Source: Candidatus Binatota bacterium
GTDB taxonomy: Bacteria; Desulfobacterota; Binatia; Bin18
Direction: 5' to 3'
DNA: 5,858 bases
Assembly: GCA_011523315.1 (NCBI GenBank)
Contig: WTHE01000706.1
Coordinates: forward strand, 1 to 5,858
The notes beneath the pieces were generated by a model that saw only the letters and a list, made by a program, of their open reading frames with translations, was not told the origin of the DNA and ran no database searches. Positions 1 to 5,858 of this stretch are shown here, in pieces; the stretch's first letter is position 1; each line of letters begins with the position of its first letter. The position numbers and the translations under genes were made by a program.

Positions 1-679
1 GGACCAGCGCGCCCTGTGTGAGGACAAAGTGCTCGGTTCCGGTTTCGGCCGGTTCAAAGCGGACCGGTGTCTGCCCGTCGGCCAGGACCAGGGCTGGCCG
101 CTGCCAGCTGTTGACATAGACCTGACGCGCCAGCGACCCCCCGGCCAGCGCAAACAGCCCGACCCACACCAGAGCCACAGACACCAGCCAACGGGCACGC
201 CGCGACCACACGCGGGACACGGCAAAGCTCAGCAGGGCCAGGCTGTAGGCCGCGCTCGTCATCCACACCAGGGTCTCGGTCGAGAAGCGGTGGGTCAGGG
301 GAAAGATCAGGCTGTGCCACAGCCTGGACGGACAGTCATCGGTGCCGGCGACGGAACGGGCGTAGGCCAGGTTGGCCTGAATATCGGTATCGCCGGGCGT
401 GATGCGCCGCGCCCGCTCATAGTTCAGGATCGCCCGGCCGATCTGACCATTCTTGAAATAGGCGTTGCCCAGGTTGAAATACACATGCCCGCTATGTTGG
501 CCAGCGGCCAGCAGCTGTTCATAGGCGTGGATGGCTCGGGCGTAGTCGCCCTGGCTGTACAAGGTGTTGGCCTGGAAAAAGGCGGTGTGGGGAGACTCGG
601 CCGCCGCGCCCGAGCCGCCGAACAGCAGGCACAGGCAGACGACCGCGACCCACACGCTGCGGCAGACAAGGCGGGTCAT
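1..679 (-). CDS. TPR membrane protein with SH3-like C-terminus, BatE-type (partial, C-terminus beyond left edge)
   Basis: The frame stays open for 226 codons from ATG at 677-679 to the left edge, so the C-terminus is missing. Seen: a signal peptide with arginines near the N-terminus, a hydrophobic core (about residues 8-22) and an AAA-ES cleavage-like site near residue 27; two tetratricopeptide repeats at about 32-64 and 65-98, the second containing YFNLGNAYFKNGQIGRAILN; two hydrophobic membrane segments at about 136-155 and 164-184; then the start of an SH3-like segment (ALVLADGQTPVRFEPAETGT). This order (signal, TPR, two membrane helices, SH3) is that of BatE-like proteins from Bacteroides aerotolerance-type operons; their molecular role is poorly defined and probably concerns protein assembly at the envelope. 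An AGGTGG 9 nt upstream supports the start. The gene begins 55 nt after lysA stops. The BatE name is inference because no BatA, BatB or MoxR gene is visible. Confidence 0.8.
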   Translation of the reverse strand, partial: MTRLVCRSVWVAVVCLCLLFGGSGAAAESPHTAFFQANTLYSQGDYARAIHAYEQLLAAGQHSGHVYFNLGNAYFKNGQIGRAILNYERARRITPGDTDIQANLAYARSVAGTDDCPSRLWHSLIFPLTHRFSTETLVWMTSAAYSLALLSFAVSRVWSRRARWLVSVALVWVGLFALAGGSLARQVYVNSWQRPALVLADGQTPVRFEPAETGTEHFVLTQGALV

Positions 680-734
680 CCTGACCGGCCACCTGAGGGG
701 TAGCGCACGGCCCACCTGCGCGTCTGTGGCCCGC

Positions 735-2027
735 TTACAACTCCTCAAAACACTCGGTCCGGATGATATCGTCCAGCGTCTGACGCCGAGAGACGAGGTA
801 GGCGCCATTATCGTCACACCACACCTGGGGCACACGGCCGAGTGAATTATAGTTGGAACTCATGGTCTCGCCGTAAGCGCCAGCGTCGTGGATGGCGATC
901 AGGTCGCCGGCCTCCGGGGTTGGCAGAGGGCGGGGGTCAAGCACCTCGTCGGCATCGCGGGTAAACACATCGCCCGACTCGCACATCGGGCCGGCGACGA
1001 CCAGGTCTTCCTCGGGCTGGCCGGTTTTGCCGATGACCTCGATGTGATGGTAGGAGCCGTACATGGCCGGCCGGACCAGGTCACAGAACCCGGCGTCAAC
1101 CATGACGAATTTCTGACCCGGGCCTTTTTCGTTCGTCCGGGTCGATTTGAGGCCGTGGACGCGGGTGATCAGCGACGCCCCGTCGGCGACAAAAAAACGG
1201 CCCGGCTCAATCTCGACCCGGATGGCGCGCCCGGCCGCCTCCTGAAACGCCTGCTGGGCGTGACGGAACACCGCTCCGCAGGCGTCCAGGTCGATGCGGG
1301 CCGCTCCGGGCTTATACGGATGCGGAATGCCGCCCCCGAAGTTGATCGCCTCAACCTGGGGAAAGAGTGGCAGGCGTTCGACAAAAAAATCGACCAGGCG
1401 GCGCATATTGGTCTGAAACTCGGCAATCTCAGGCCCGGTGCCAATATGGGCGTGCAGCAGGCTGACCTTTAAACCAGCCGTCTCAAGCTCGTGTTTGATG
1501 GCCTCGATATCTTCGTACCACAGGCCGTGTTTGGAGCTGGGTCCGCCGGTGTCGCACTCCTTGACGTGGCCGTGGCCGAAACCGGGGTTGAGACGCAGTC
1601 CGACTGCGCCCCGATAGCCGGCCCGGGCCAGGGCTCCGATCATGGACGGGGTGCCGAGGTTGGGCAGGATGTTCTCGGCCCGGATGACCTCCAGTGCGTT
1701 GTCGCGGAACACGTCTGAGGTGTAGAGGATAGTCGGCGGATTCTGACCGGACGGAAACCCGGCGCGTAGCGCCCGCAAGACCTCATTGCCCGAGACCGCG
1801 TCAATCCAGATCCCGTTCTGACGCATGGCGTACAAGACCTGGTGGCCGGAGCAGGCTTTCATGGCAAAGCGAGCCTGCAAGCCCGGGCTGTCGGTCATGG
1901 CGGTGATGGCGGCGATCTTGGCCCGAATGATATCGGCCCGATACATCAGGAAGGGCGTGCCCACTTTCTGCGCCAGGCTTTCGAGTCCGCTCGGCGACCA
2001 GCTCGGCGCCGGTGTGTCTGATGGCAT
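735..2027 (-). CDS. lysA: Diaminopimelate decarboxylase (LysA, E. coli-like type)
   Basis: This PLP enzyme converts meso-2,6-diaminopimelate to L-lysine and CO2, the last step of lysine synthesis, in the cytoplasm. The protein is 430 residues, the usual length for the family. Seen in order: FAMKACS with the probable PLP lysine K57; NPGFGHGH at 148-154 followed by TGGPSSKHGLWY; HAHIGTG with H194; GGG 231-233; EIEPGR 272-277; DAGFCDLVRPAMYGSYHH 311-328; AGPMCESGDVF 345-355 with C349 and E350, residues that complete the partner subunit's active site in this fold; HDAGAYG with Y385, then MSSNYNS. These long shared blocks match E. coli LysA rather than the Bacillus/Thermotoga type. All key residues are present. 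The start is ATG at 2025-2027, preceded by AAGGA at 2035-2039; an open extension back to GTG 2141 adds 38 unfamily-like residues and is less likely. A close relative (carboxynorspermidine decarboxylase) is shorter and lacks these blocks. Confidence 0.94.
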   Translation of the reverse strand: MPSDTPAPSWSPSGLESLAQKVGTPFLMYRADIIRAKIAAITAMTDSPGLQARFAMKACSGHQVLYAMRQNGIWIDAVSGNEVLRALRAGFPSGQNPPTILYTSDVFRDNALEVIRAENILPNLGTPSMIGALARAGYRGAVGLRLNPGFGHGHVKECDTGGPSSKHGLWYEDIEAIKHELETAGLKVSLLHAHIGTGPEIAEFQTNMRRLVDFFVERLPLFPQVEAINFGGGIPHPYKPGAARIDLDACGAVFRHAQQAFQEAAGRAIRVEIEPGRFFVADGASLITRVHGLKSTRTNEKGPGQKFVMVDAGFCDLVRPAMYGSYHHIEVIGKTGQPEEDLVVAGPMCESGDVFTRDADEVLDPRPLPTPEAGDLIAIHDAGAYGETMSSNYNSLGRVPQVWCDDNGAYLVSRRQTLDDIIRTECFEEL

Positions 2028-2034
2028 GTGTTCA

Positions 2035-2039
2035 TCCTT
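2035..2039 (-). promoter_or_regulatory. Ribosome binding site of lysA
   Basis: AAGGA on the minus strand lies 7 nt before ATG 2027. It supports the 430-residue LysA over the 38-residue longer form from GTG 2141, whose only candidate site (AAGGGA) is 3 nt from the GTG and buried in an inverted-repeat arm. Confidence 0.65.
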
Positions 2040-2099
2040 GTGACCGGCCAGATTGCTCTTCAGTCTGCCGCAGCCAGCGGCGGGTCGGCCTTCTGGTGC

Positions 2100-2152
2100 C
2101 AAAGGGAATCGTGATGTCCTTTGAAGACATGTTGTTATCACGATTCCCTTTG
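2100..2152. repeat. Perfect 16-bp inverted repeat with 21-nt loop at the large-subunit stop codon
   Basis: The arms at 2100-2115 (CAAAGGGAATCGTGAT) and 2137-2152 (ATCACGATTCCCTTTG) are exact reverse complements separated by 21 nt. In the minus-strand transcript the first arm contains the last four codons and stop of the large subunit (Gln-Arg-Glu-Ser-stop), and the second lies in the gap before lysA. A shorter alternative hairpin, ATGTC 2114-2118 with GACAT 2126-2130, would compete with the inner end of the long stem. No run of T follows the stem on either strand beyond TTT within the arm, so it is not a standard intrinsic terminator. It could be a processing or mRNA-stabilising hairpin, a leaky terminator, a mutational inverted duplication or a protein-binding site; the sequence does not decide. 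Confidence 0.85.
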
Positions 2153-4411
2153 CAGCGCCCAGAATATACGCTCCGGGTTCATCGGCAGCTGCTGGAGGCG
2201 CACGCCGGTCGCCCGATAGATGGCGTTGGCCAGCGCGGCCGCAGGCGGCACAATCGGCACCTCACCCACCCCGCGTAGTCCGTATGGGCCTTCCGAGGCC
2301 GGAACCTCGGTCAACGAGACCTCGATCATCGGCAGATCCAGCGCGACCGGGCAGCGATAGTCGAGCAGGCTGGCGTTGGTCAGTACCCCGTTGTCAAAGA
2401 CGTACTCCTCGTTGAGCGCCCAGCCGATGCCCTGGACCGCCCCGCCCTGAATCTGGCCCTCGACCTGGGCCGGATTGATCGCCTTGCCAACATCCTGGAA
2501 ACAGGTGTAGCGCAGGATCTGGACCTTGCCCGTATCCGGATCGACTTCCACGTCGGCCACGTGGGCCGCATAGGCGTGGGCCGGCTGCATGCGGGTCGTG
2601 CTGCCCTTGCCGATGATCGGCCCGCTGCCCCAGGCCACACTTTCGCGGGCCAGCTCTTCCAGCGTCACCACCACCTGCGGATTGTTTTTGGCCCACAGCT
2701 TTTTCTGGGCGTACTCGACCTCGTCGGCTGAAACCTTGAGTTTTTCGGCAGCCCGAGCCTTGAGCTGGCCCAGGACATCCTGACAGGCCTGATGGGTGGC
2801 CGCACTCATCGTATACGTAATCCGGCTGCCGCCGCTGAGGTCGGCGTAGGGCGCGCTATCGGTATCGCCGACTTTAATGGTGATCTCGCTGGGGTCGAGC
2901 CCGAGTTCGTCGGCCACCATCTGGCTGATCGTCGTCCGGGTTCCGGTCAGATCGACGGTCCCGACAAAGATCGACACCGTCGCATCGGGGTTGATCTTGA
3001 TTTCGGCACTGGAGGTGAAAGACCCGCCGATCCAGTAGCCCAGGGCCAGCCCCCGGCCCCGGTTGGAGTTGGAGTCGGCACCTTCCAGCGGCTCGGTCCA
3101 GCACGGGTGGGTCGTGATCTGGTCGAGCATCTGGCGCAGACCGACGCGGTTGAGCGGCATGCCGAGCGGCAGGATATCGCCCTCCTCGGCCGCGTTGCGA
3201 CGGCGGAACTCCAGCGGATCAATGTCGAGGGCTTCGGCCAGTTCGTCCATCAGGGAATCCACGGCAAACCCGGCCGGCGTCCCGCCCGGCGCCCGATAGG
3301 CGGCCACCCGAGGTTTGTTGGTGACCACGTCATAGCCCTCGGCGTGCAGATTGGCCAGCTTGTACGGCGCCAGGCCGACCAGCAGGCCGCGCGAGACCGG
3401 CGAGCCGGGAAACGCCCCGGCGTCGTAGCGCATGATGGCCGAGGCGGCCGTCAGGTGGCCGTCCTTTTTGGCCCCGGCCTTGACCGTGATGACCGCCGGT
3501 GAACCCGGTCCGGTCGCCCGCAGCACCTCTTCACGAGAGATGACGAGCTTGACCGGCCGGCCGGTCTTCTGGGCCAGGGTCGCCACGGTGGGTTCAAACA
3601 GCGCCAGGGCCTTACCGCCAAAGCCGCCACCGATTTCCATCGGAATAACGTTCAGGCGGCTGGCCGGCAGATCCAGCAGGGCGACGAGCTGGTTGCGGAC
3701 GGTAAAATGCCCCTGGGCCGAGGTCCAGACGGTCAGCTTGCCGTCCGGTTCGACCCGCGCCGCACACGCCTGGGGTTCCATATAGCCCTGATGGACCATC
3801 TGGGTGGTGTAGGTCTTTTCCAGGACGACATCGGCCTCCTTGAAACCGGCCTCCGGGTCGCCGTGGCTGTACACCATGTGGGTGGCGATATTGCTCGGTT
3901 GGGCCGACTTTTCCTGGGTCGCCTCCTCGGTGGTGTACAAGTCTTCGTGCACCAGCGGGGCGTCGGGCTGCATGGCCTCCAGCACATCGCCGACCACCGG
4001 CAGCTCCTCGTACTCGACCTCGACCAGCTCGGCCGCCTCCTCGGCCGTAAACGGATCGGTGGCGGCCACTGCCGCCACGGCCTGGCCGTGATAGCGGGCC
4101 TTGTCCGAGGCCATGACCAGCTCACGGATGGCGCTCATGTCGATGCTGACCTCGCCGACCAGCGGGGCGGTCGTGCCCTTGGCCAGGGGCGGCAGATCGT
4201 CGGCGCAGATGACGGCTTTGACCCCGGGCAGGGCCAGGGCCTTGCTGGGATCAATCTTTTTGATCCGGGCGTGGCTGTAGGGGCTGCGGACCAGCTTGGC
4301 CCACAGCATATTGGGCAGGCTGAGGTCGGCGCCAAAGGCGGCCTTGCCGGTCACCCGCTCCGGACCATCGACCTTTGCCAAACGCGTGCCAATAACCGTG
4401 TGTTCTGCCAT
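2138..4411 (-). CDS. Molybdopterin-binding large subunit of a xanthine dehydrogenase/CoxL-family molybdenum hydroxylase
   Basis: This 757-residue subunit carries the Mo-molybdopterin cofactor (usually the cytosine dinucleotide form in bacteria), where substrate is hydroxylated with water-derived oxygen. Seen: an N-terminal a/b-hammerhead domain (about 15-140) with GKAAFGADL and VRSPYSHARI; YMEPQACAA 210-218; AQGHF with Q233; GGGFGGK 261-267, the classic cofactor-binding loop; AYRAPGG 371-377; EGQIQGGAVQGIGWAL 651-666; and RGVGEVP 713-719, whose E717 aligns with the catalytic glutamate of xanthine oxidase. There is no signal peptide, so it is cytoplasmic. The AYRAPGG loop lacks the CSFR cysteine of form I CO dehydrogenase, so CO oxidation is unlikely and the substrate (purine, aromatic, aldehyde or other) is unknown. 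ATG 4411 is chosen because GAGGAG lies 7 nt upstream; ATG 4426 would place that site inside the gene and has no site of its own. It follows the small subunit gene by 58 nt. Its last codons form one arm of an inverted repeat. Confidence 0.93.
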   Translation of the reverse strand: MAEHTVIGTRLAKVDGPERVTGKAAFGADLSLPNMLWAKLVRSPYSHARIKKIDPSKALALPGVKAVICADDLPPLAKGTTAPLVGEVSIDMSAIRELVMASDKARYHGQAVAAVAATDPFTAEEAAELVEVEYEELPVVGDVLEAMQPDAPLVHEDLYTTEEATQEKSAQPSNIATHMVYSHGDPEAGFKEADVVLEKTYTTQMVHQGYMEPQACAARVEPDGKLTVWTSAQGHFTVRNQLVALLDLPASRLNVIPMEIGGGFGGKALALFEPTVATLAQKTGRPVKLVISREEVLRATGPGSPAVITVKAGAKKDGHLTAASAIMRYDAGAFPGSPVSRGLLVGLAPYKLANLHAEGYDVVTNKPRVAAYRAPGGTPAGFAVDSLMDELAEALDIDPLEFRRRNAAEEGDILPLGMPLNRVGLRQMLDQITTHPCWTEPLEGADSNSNRGRGLALGYWIGGSFTSSAEIKINPDATVSIFVGTVDLTGTRTTISQMVADELGLDPSEITIKVGDTDSAPYADLSGGSRITYTMSAATHQACQDVLGQLKARAAEKLKVSADEVEYAQKKLWAKNNPQVVVTLEELARESVAWGSGPIIGKGSTTRMQPAHAYAAHVADVEVDPDTGKVQILRYTCFQDVGKAINPAQVEGQIQGGAVQGIGWALNEEYVFDNGVLTNASLLDYRCPVALDLPMIEVSLTEVPASEGPYGLRGVGEVPIVPPAAALANAIYRATGVRLQQLPMNPERIFWALQRES

Positions 4412-4414
4412 ATA

Positions 4415-4424
4415 CCTTCTCCTC
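4415..4424 (-). promoter_or_regulatory. Ribosome binding site of the large subunit gene
   Basis: GAGGAGAAGG on the minus strand, with the GAGGAG part ending 7 nt before ATG 4411. It lies downstream of the alternative in-frame ATG at 4426, which makes 4411 the better start and shortens the protein by five residues. The rest of the 58-nt spacer (4425-4469) shows no terminator. Confidence 0.7.
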
Positions 4425-4469
4425 ATAGAAATAGAAGAAACGTGTCAGCCGGGTCGCGGGACATGTGTC

Positions 4470-4946
4470 TCAGGCGGCCCGTGACAGAGCCTGGGATGCG
4501 GCCTGAATGGCCTTGACGATCTTGTCATAGCCGGTACAGCGGCACAGATTGCCCGAAATGGCCAGCCGAATTTCTGCCTCGCTGGGATTCGGATTGCGCT
4601 CCAGAAGGGCTTTGGCCGACATGATGAAACCCGGCGTGCAGAACCCGCACTGTAGCCCGGCGTTGTCGATAAAGGCCCGCTGGACAGGGTGCAGCTGGTC
4701 TCTGGCGGCCACCCCTTCGACCGTTGTGATCTCGGCGCCTTCGGCCTCCGGGCTGAGGACCAGACACGAGTTGACCAGCTGGCCGTTCAACTCGACGGTG
4801 CAGGCCCCGCAGTTCCCGTTTCCGCAGCCCTCCTTGGGACCCATGAAGCCCAGCTTATAGCGCAGGCTGTCGAGCAGGGTCTCGCGGGCATCAATAATGG
4901 CGGTGTGGGAATCACCGTTGACAGTGAGTTCTATCGTCCGTTTCAT
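4470..4946 (-). CDS. 2Fe-2S small subunit of the molybdenum hydroxylase (CoxS-type)
   Basis: This 158-residue subunit relays electrons from the Mo centre to FAD through two 2Fe-2S clusters. All eight cluster cysteines are present. The N-terminal plant-ferredoxin-like domain holds C41, C46, C49 and C61 (in GCGNGNCGACT and NSCL). The C-terminal helical domain holds C100 and C103 (QCGFCTPGF) and C135 and C137 (NLCRCTGY). The length is typical and there is no Tat or Sec signal, so the complex is cytoplasmic. The ATG overlaps the stop of the FAD subunit gene in an ATGA (4943-4946), a usual sign of translational coupling. AGGAG at 4953-4957, within the last codons of the preceding gene, supports the start. 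The family assignment is secure; the reaction depends on the large subunit. Confidence 0.96.
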   Translation of the reverse strand: MKRTIELTVNGDSHTAIIDARETLLDSLRYKLGFMGPKEGCGNGNCGACTVELNGQLVNSCLVLSPEAEGAEITTVEGVAARDQLHPVQRAFIDNAGLQCGFCTPGFIMSAKALLERNPNPSEAEIRLAISGNLCRCTGYDKIVKAIQAASQALSRAA

Positions 4947-5818
4947 GCATCTCTCCTGGCTCTGTCCAGTGCCGTCTGCAAGGTCCGGCGGGTCAGCACC
5001 TTGACCAGTTCGCGCCGATAGGCGGCCGAGCCCCGCACGTCCGAGATGGGCCGCGCGGCCCGGGCTGCCAGCTCGCCGGCCTCGGCGATGGTCGTCGCGT
5101 CCAGCGGCTTGCCGGCCACAAACGCCTCGGCTTCGTCGGCCCGGACCGGGGTGGGCGCAACCGAGGCAAGGCTGATCCGCGCCTGCTGGCAGCGCTGCCC
5201 GTCGGCGCTGAGCTGCACGAAGGAGCCAACTCCGGCTATCGCAATGTCCATTTCCTCGCGCGGGATAAAGCGCAGGTAGGCCGCGCCCGAGTTGGCCGCT
5301 GGCGGCGGCAGCTGGATGGCGACCAGCACTTCTCCGCGGGTCAGGACGGTCTGCCCCGGACCGGTAAAAAATGTCTCCGCAGCCAGTTCGCGCTGTCCGT
5401 TCGGGCCGGCCAGCAGCAGCCTGCCGGCGTACGACAGGACCGGCGGAACCGCATCGGCCGAGGGCGCGGCGTTGCAGATATTGCCGCCCAGGGCTGCCCG
5501 GTTCTGAATCTGGTACGAGCCGACCAGGGCGCAGGCCTCGGCCAGCGCCGGATAGTGTTGCTTGACCGCGTCAAACTCGGCGATGCGGGTACACGACACC
5601 GCAGCGCCAATGCGCAGGCCATCCGCGTCGTAGGCCAGCACGTTGAGTTCTGGAATCTTTTTGATGTCCACCACCAGACTCGGGTGGCGGCGATTTTCTT
5701 TGATTTGGGGAATCAGATCGGTCCCGCCGGCCAGGGCGCGCGCCTCGCCGTCGGTGCGACCCAGCAGCTCGACCGCCTGTTGCAAGCTGTCTGGAGCGGC
5801 GAAATCAAACTCATGCAC
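4943..5818 (-). CDS. FAD-binding medium subunit of the molybdenum hydroxylase (CoxM-type)
   Basis: This 291-residue subunit binds FAD and passes electrons from the iron-sulfur clusters to an acceptor (NAD+, a quinone or another carrier; not determinable here). Seen: an N-terminal FAD-binding domain of the vanillyl-alcohol-oxidase/PCMH fold with ALAGGTDLIP (28-37), where AGGTD is the pyrophosphate-binding loop, and a second FAD motif, IQNRAALGGNICNAAPSAD (104-122); then a C-terminal CO-dehydrogenase flavoprotein domain (about 178-280). Length is normal. Translation most likely begins at GTG 5816-5818: GAGGAGG lies 8 nt upstream and MHEFDFAAPDSL is a usual family N-terminus. The frame is open upstream to the right edge, so a start outside the window cannot be excluded but is unlikely. 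It is the first of the three subunit genes in transcription order. Confidence 0.93.
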   Translation of the reverse strand: MHEFDFAAPDSLQQAVELLGRTDGEARALAGGTDLIPQIKENRRHPSLVVDIKKIPELNVLAYDADGLRIGAAVSCTRIAEFDAVKQHYPALAEACALVGSYQIQNRAALGGNICNAAPSADAVPPVLSYAGRLLLAGPNGQRELAAETFFTGPGQTVLTRGEVLVAIQLPPPAANSGAAYLRFIPREEMDIAIAGVGSFVQLSADGQRCQQARISLASVAPTPVRADEAEAFVAGKPLDATTIAEAGELAARAARPISDVRGSAAYRRELVKVLTRRTLQTALDRARRDA

Positions 5819-5826
5819 GGTAACGT

Positions 5827-5833
5827 CCTCCTC
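5827..5833 (-). promoter_or_regulatory. Ribosome binding site of the FAD subunit gene
   Basis: GAGGAGG on the minus strand sits 8 nt before GTG 5818. It decides for this non-ATG start: the nearby ATG at 5812-5814 is out of frame with the FAD subunit. The remaining leader to 5858 shows no promoter I would defend. Confidence 0.75.
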
Positions 5834-5858
5834 AACTTCGCCTATACCTATCGCGGGA

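Noticed and set aside
29..703. Plus-strand 224-codon open frame at the left edge
   Set aside because: The minus-strand frame here has a signal peptide, TPR motifs and membrane helices; the plus-strand product resembles nothing and is a mirror of it.
680..734. Possible terminator between lysA and the TPR gene
   Set aside because: Only an imperfect, bulged GGCC-type stem with a loop of about 10 nt can be drawn and no T-run follows; the ribosome site of the next gene lies in the same stretch.
888..1472. Plus-strand 194-codon open frame inside lysA
   Set aside because: Antisense to well-conserved LysA motif blocks (EPGR, GGG, CES), so a shadow.
2028..2137. Lysine riboswitch upstream of lysA
   Set aside because: A lysine (L-box) aptamer needs roughly 170 nt with a five-helix junction; the gap is 110 nt and I see only the single inverted repeat.
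2792..3502. Plus-strand 236-codon open frame
   Set aside because: It lies wholly opposite the large subunit gene, is low in complexity with many Gly, Arg and Asp residues, and shows no domain.
3707..4516. Plus-strand 269-codon open frame opposite the large subunit gene
   Set aside because: It is antisense to a convincing molybdopterin subunit, its translation has no family motif, and it spans the small-large gene gap. Long antisense frames are common in GC-rich DNA.
5819..5858. TATAGG-like -10 box in the leader of the FAD subunit gene
   Set aside because: Only 40 nt of leader are present and no -35 element at proper spacing can be recognised.

Overview
The window is GC-rich, densely coded bacterial DNA with every supported gene on the minus strand, so transcription runs from the right edge to the left. 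The right three quarters (about 2138-5818) hold a complete three-subunit molybdenum hydroxylase of the xanthine dehydrogenase / CO-dehydrogenase-like family, in the order FAD subunit, 2Fe-2S subunit, molybdopterin subunit (the coxM-coxS-coxL order). Next come a full-length diaminopimelate decarboxylase (lysA, 735-2027) and then the N-terminal part of a TPR membrane protein of the BatE type, which runs off the left edge.

Layout from right to left: 5819-5858 is leader carrying a strong Shine-Dalgarno; 4943-5818 is the FAD subunit, starting at GTG; 4470-4946 is the iron-sulfur subunit, overlapping it by 4 nt (ATGA); a 58-nt spacer follows; 2138-4411 is the molybdopterin subunit; a 110-nt gap (2028-2137) follows, with a perfect 16-bp inverted repeat straddling the large-subunit stop codon; 735-2027 is lysA; a 55-nt gap follows; 679 to the left edge is the TPR/SH3-like protein. 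No gene-free stretch exceeds 300 bases. I found no tRNA, rRNA, CRISPR array, transposase or clear intrinsic terminator.

The three hydroxylase subunits would form a cytoplasmic (M-S-L)2-type enzyme: substrate is hydroxylated at the Mo centre of the large subunit, and electrons pass through two 2Fe-2S clusters in the small subunit to FAD in the medium subunit. The large subunit has AYRAPGG where true CO dehydrogenases carry the AYxCSFR loop, so this is probably not a CO oxidiser and its substrate cannot be read from the sequence. LysA catalyses the last step of lysine synthesis and has no evident metabolic link to the hydroxylase. The BatE-like gene probably belongs to another functional unit that continues to the left.

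The organism is probably a high-GC Gram-negative, perhaps an uncultured lineage: LysA closely resembles the Escherichia coli type and the TPR protein has an export signal. I cannot assign a phylum. Nothing here is plainly a new system; the most unusual element is the inverted repeat between the large subunit gene and lysA.
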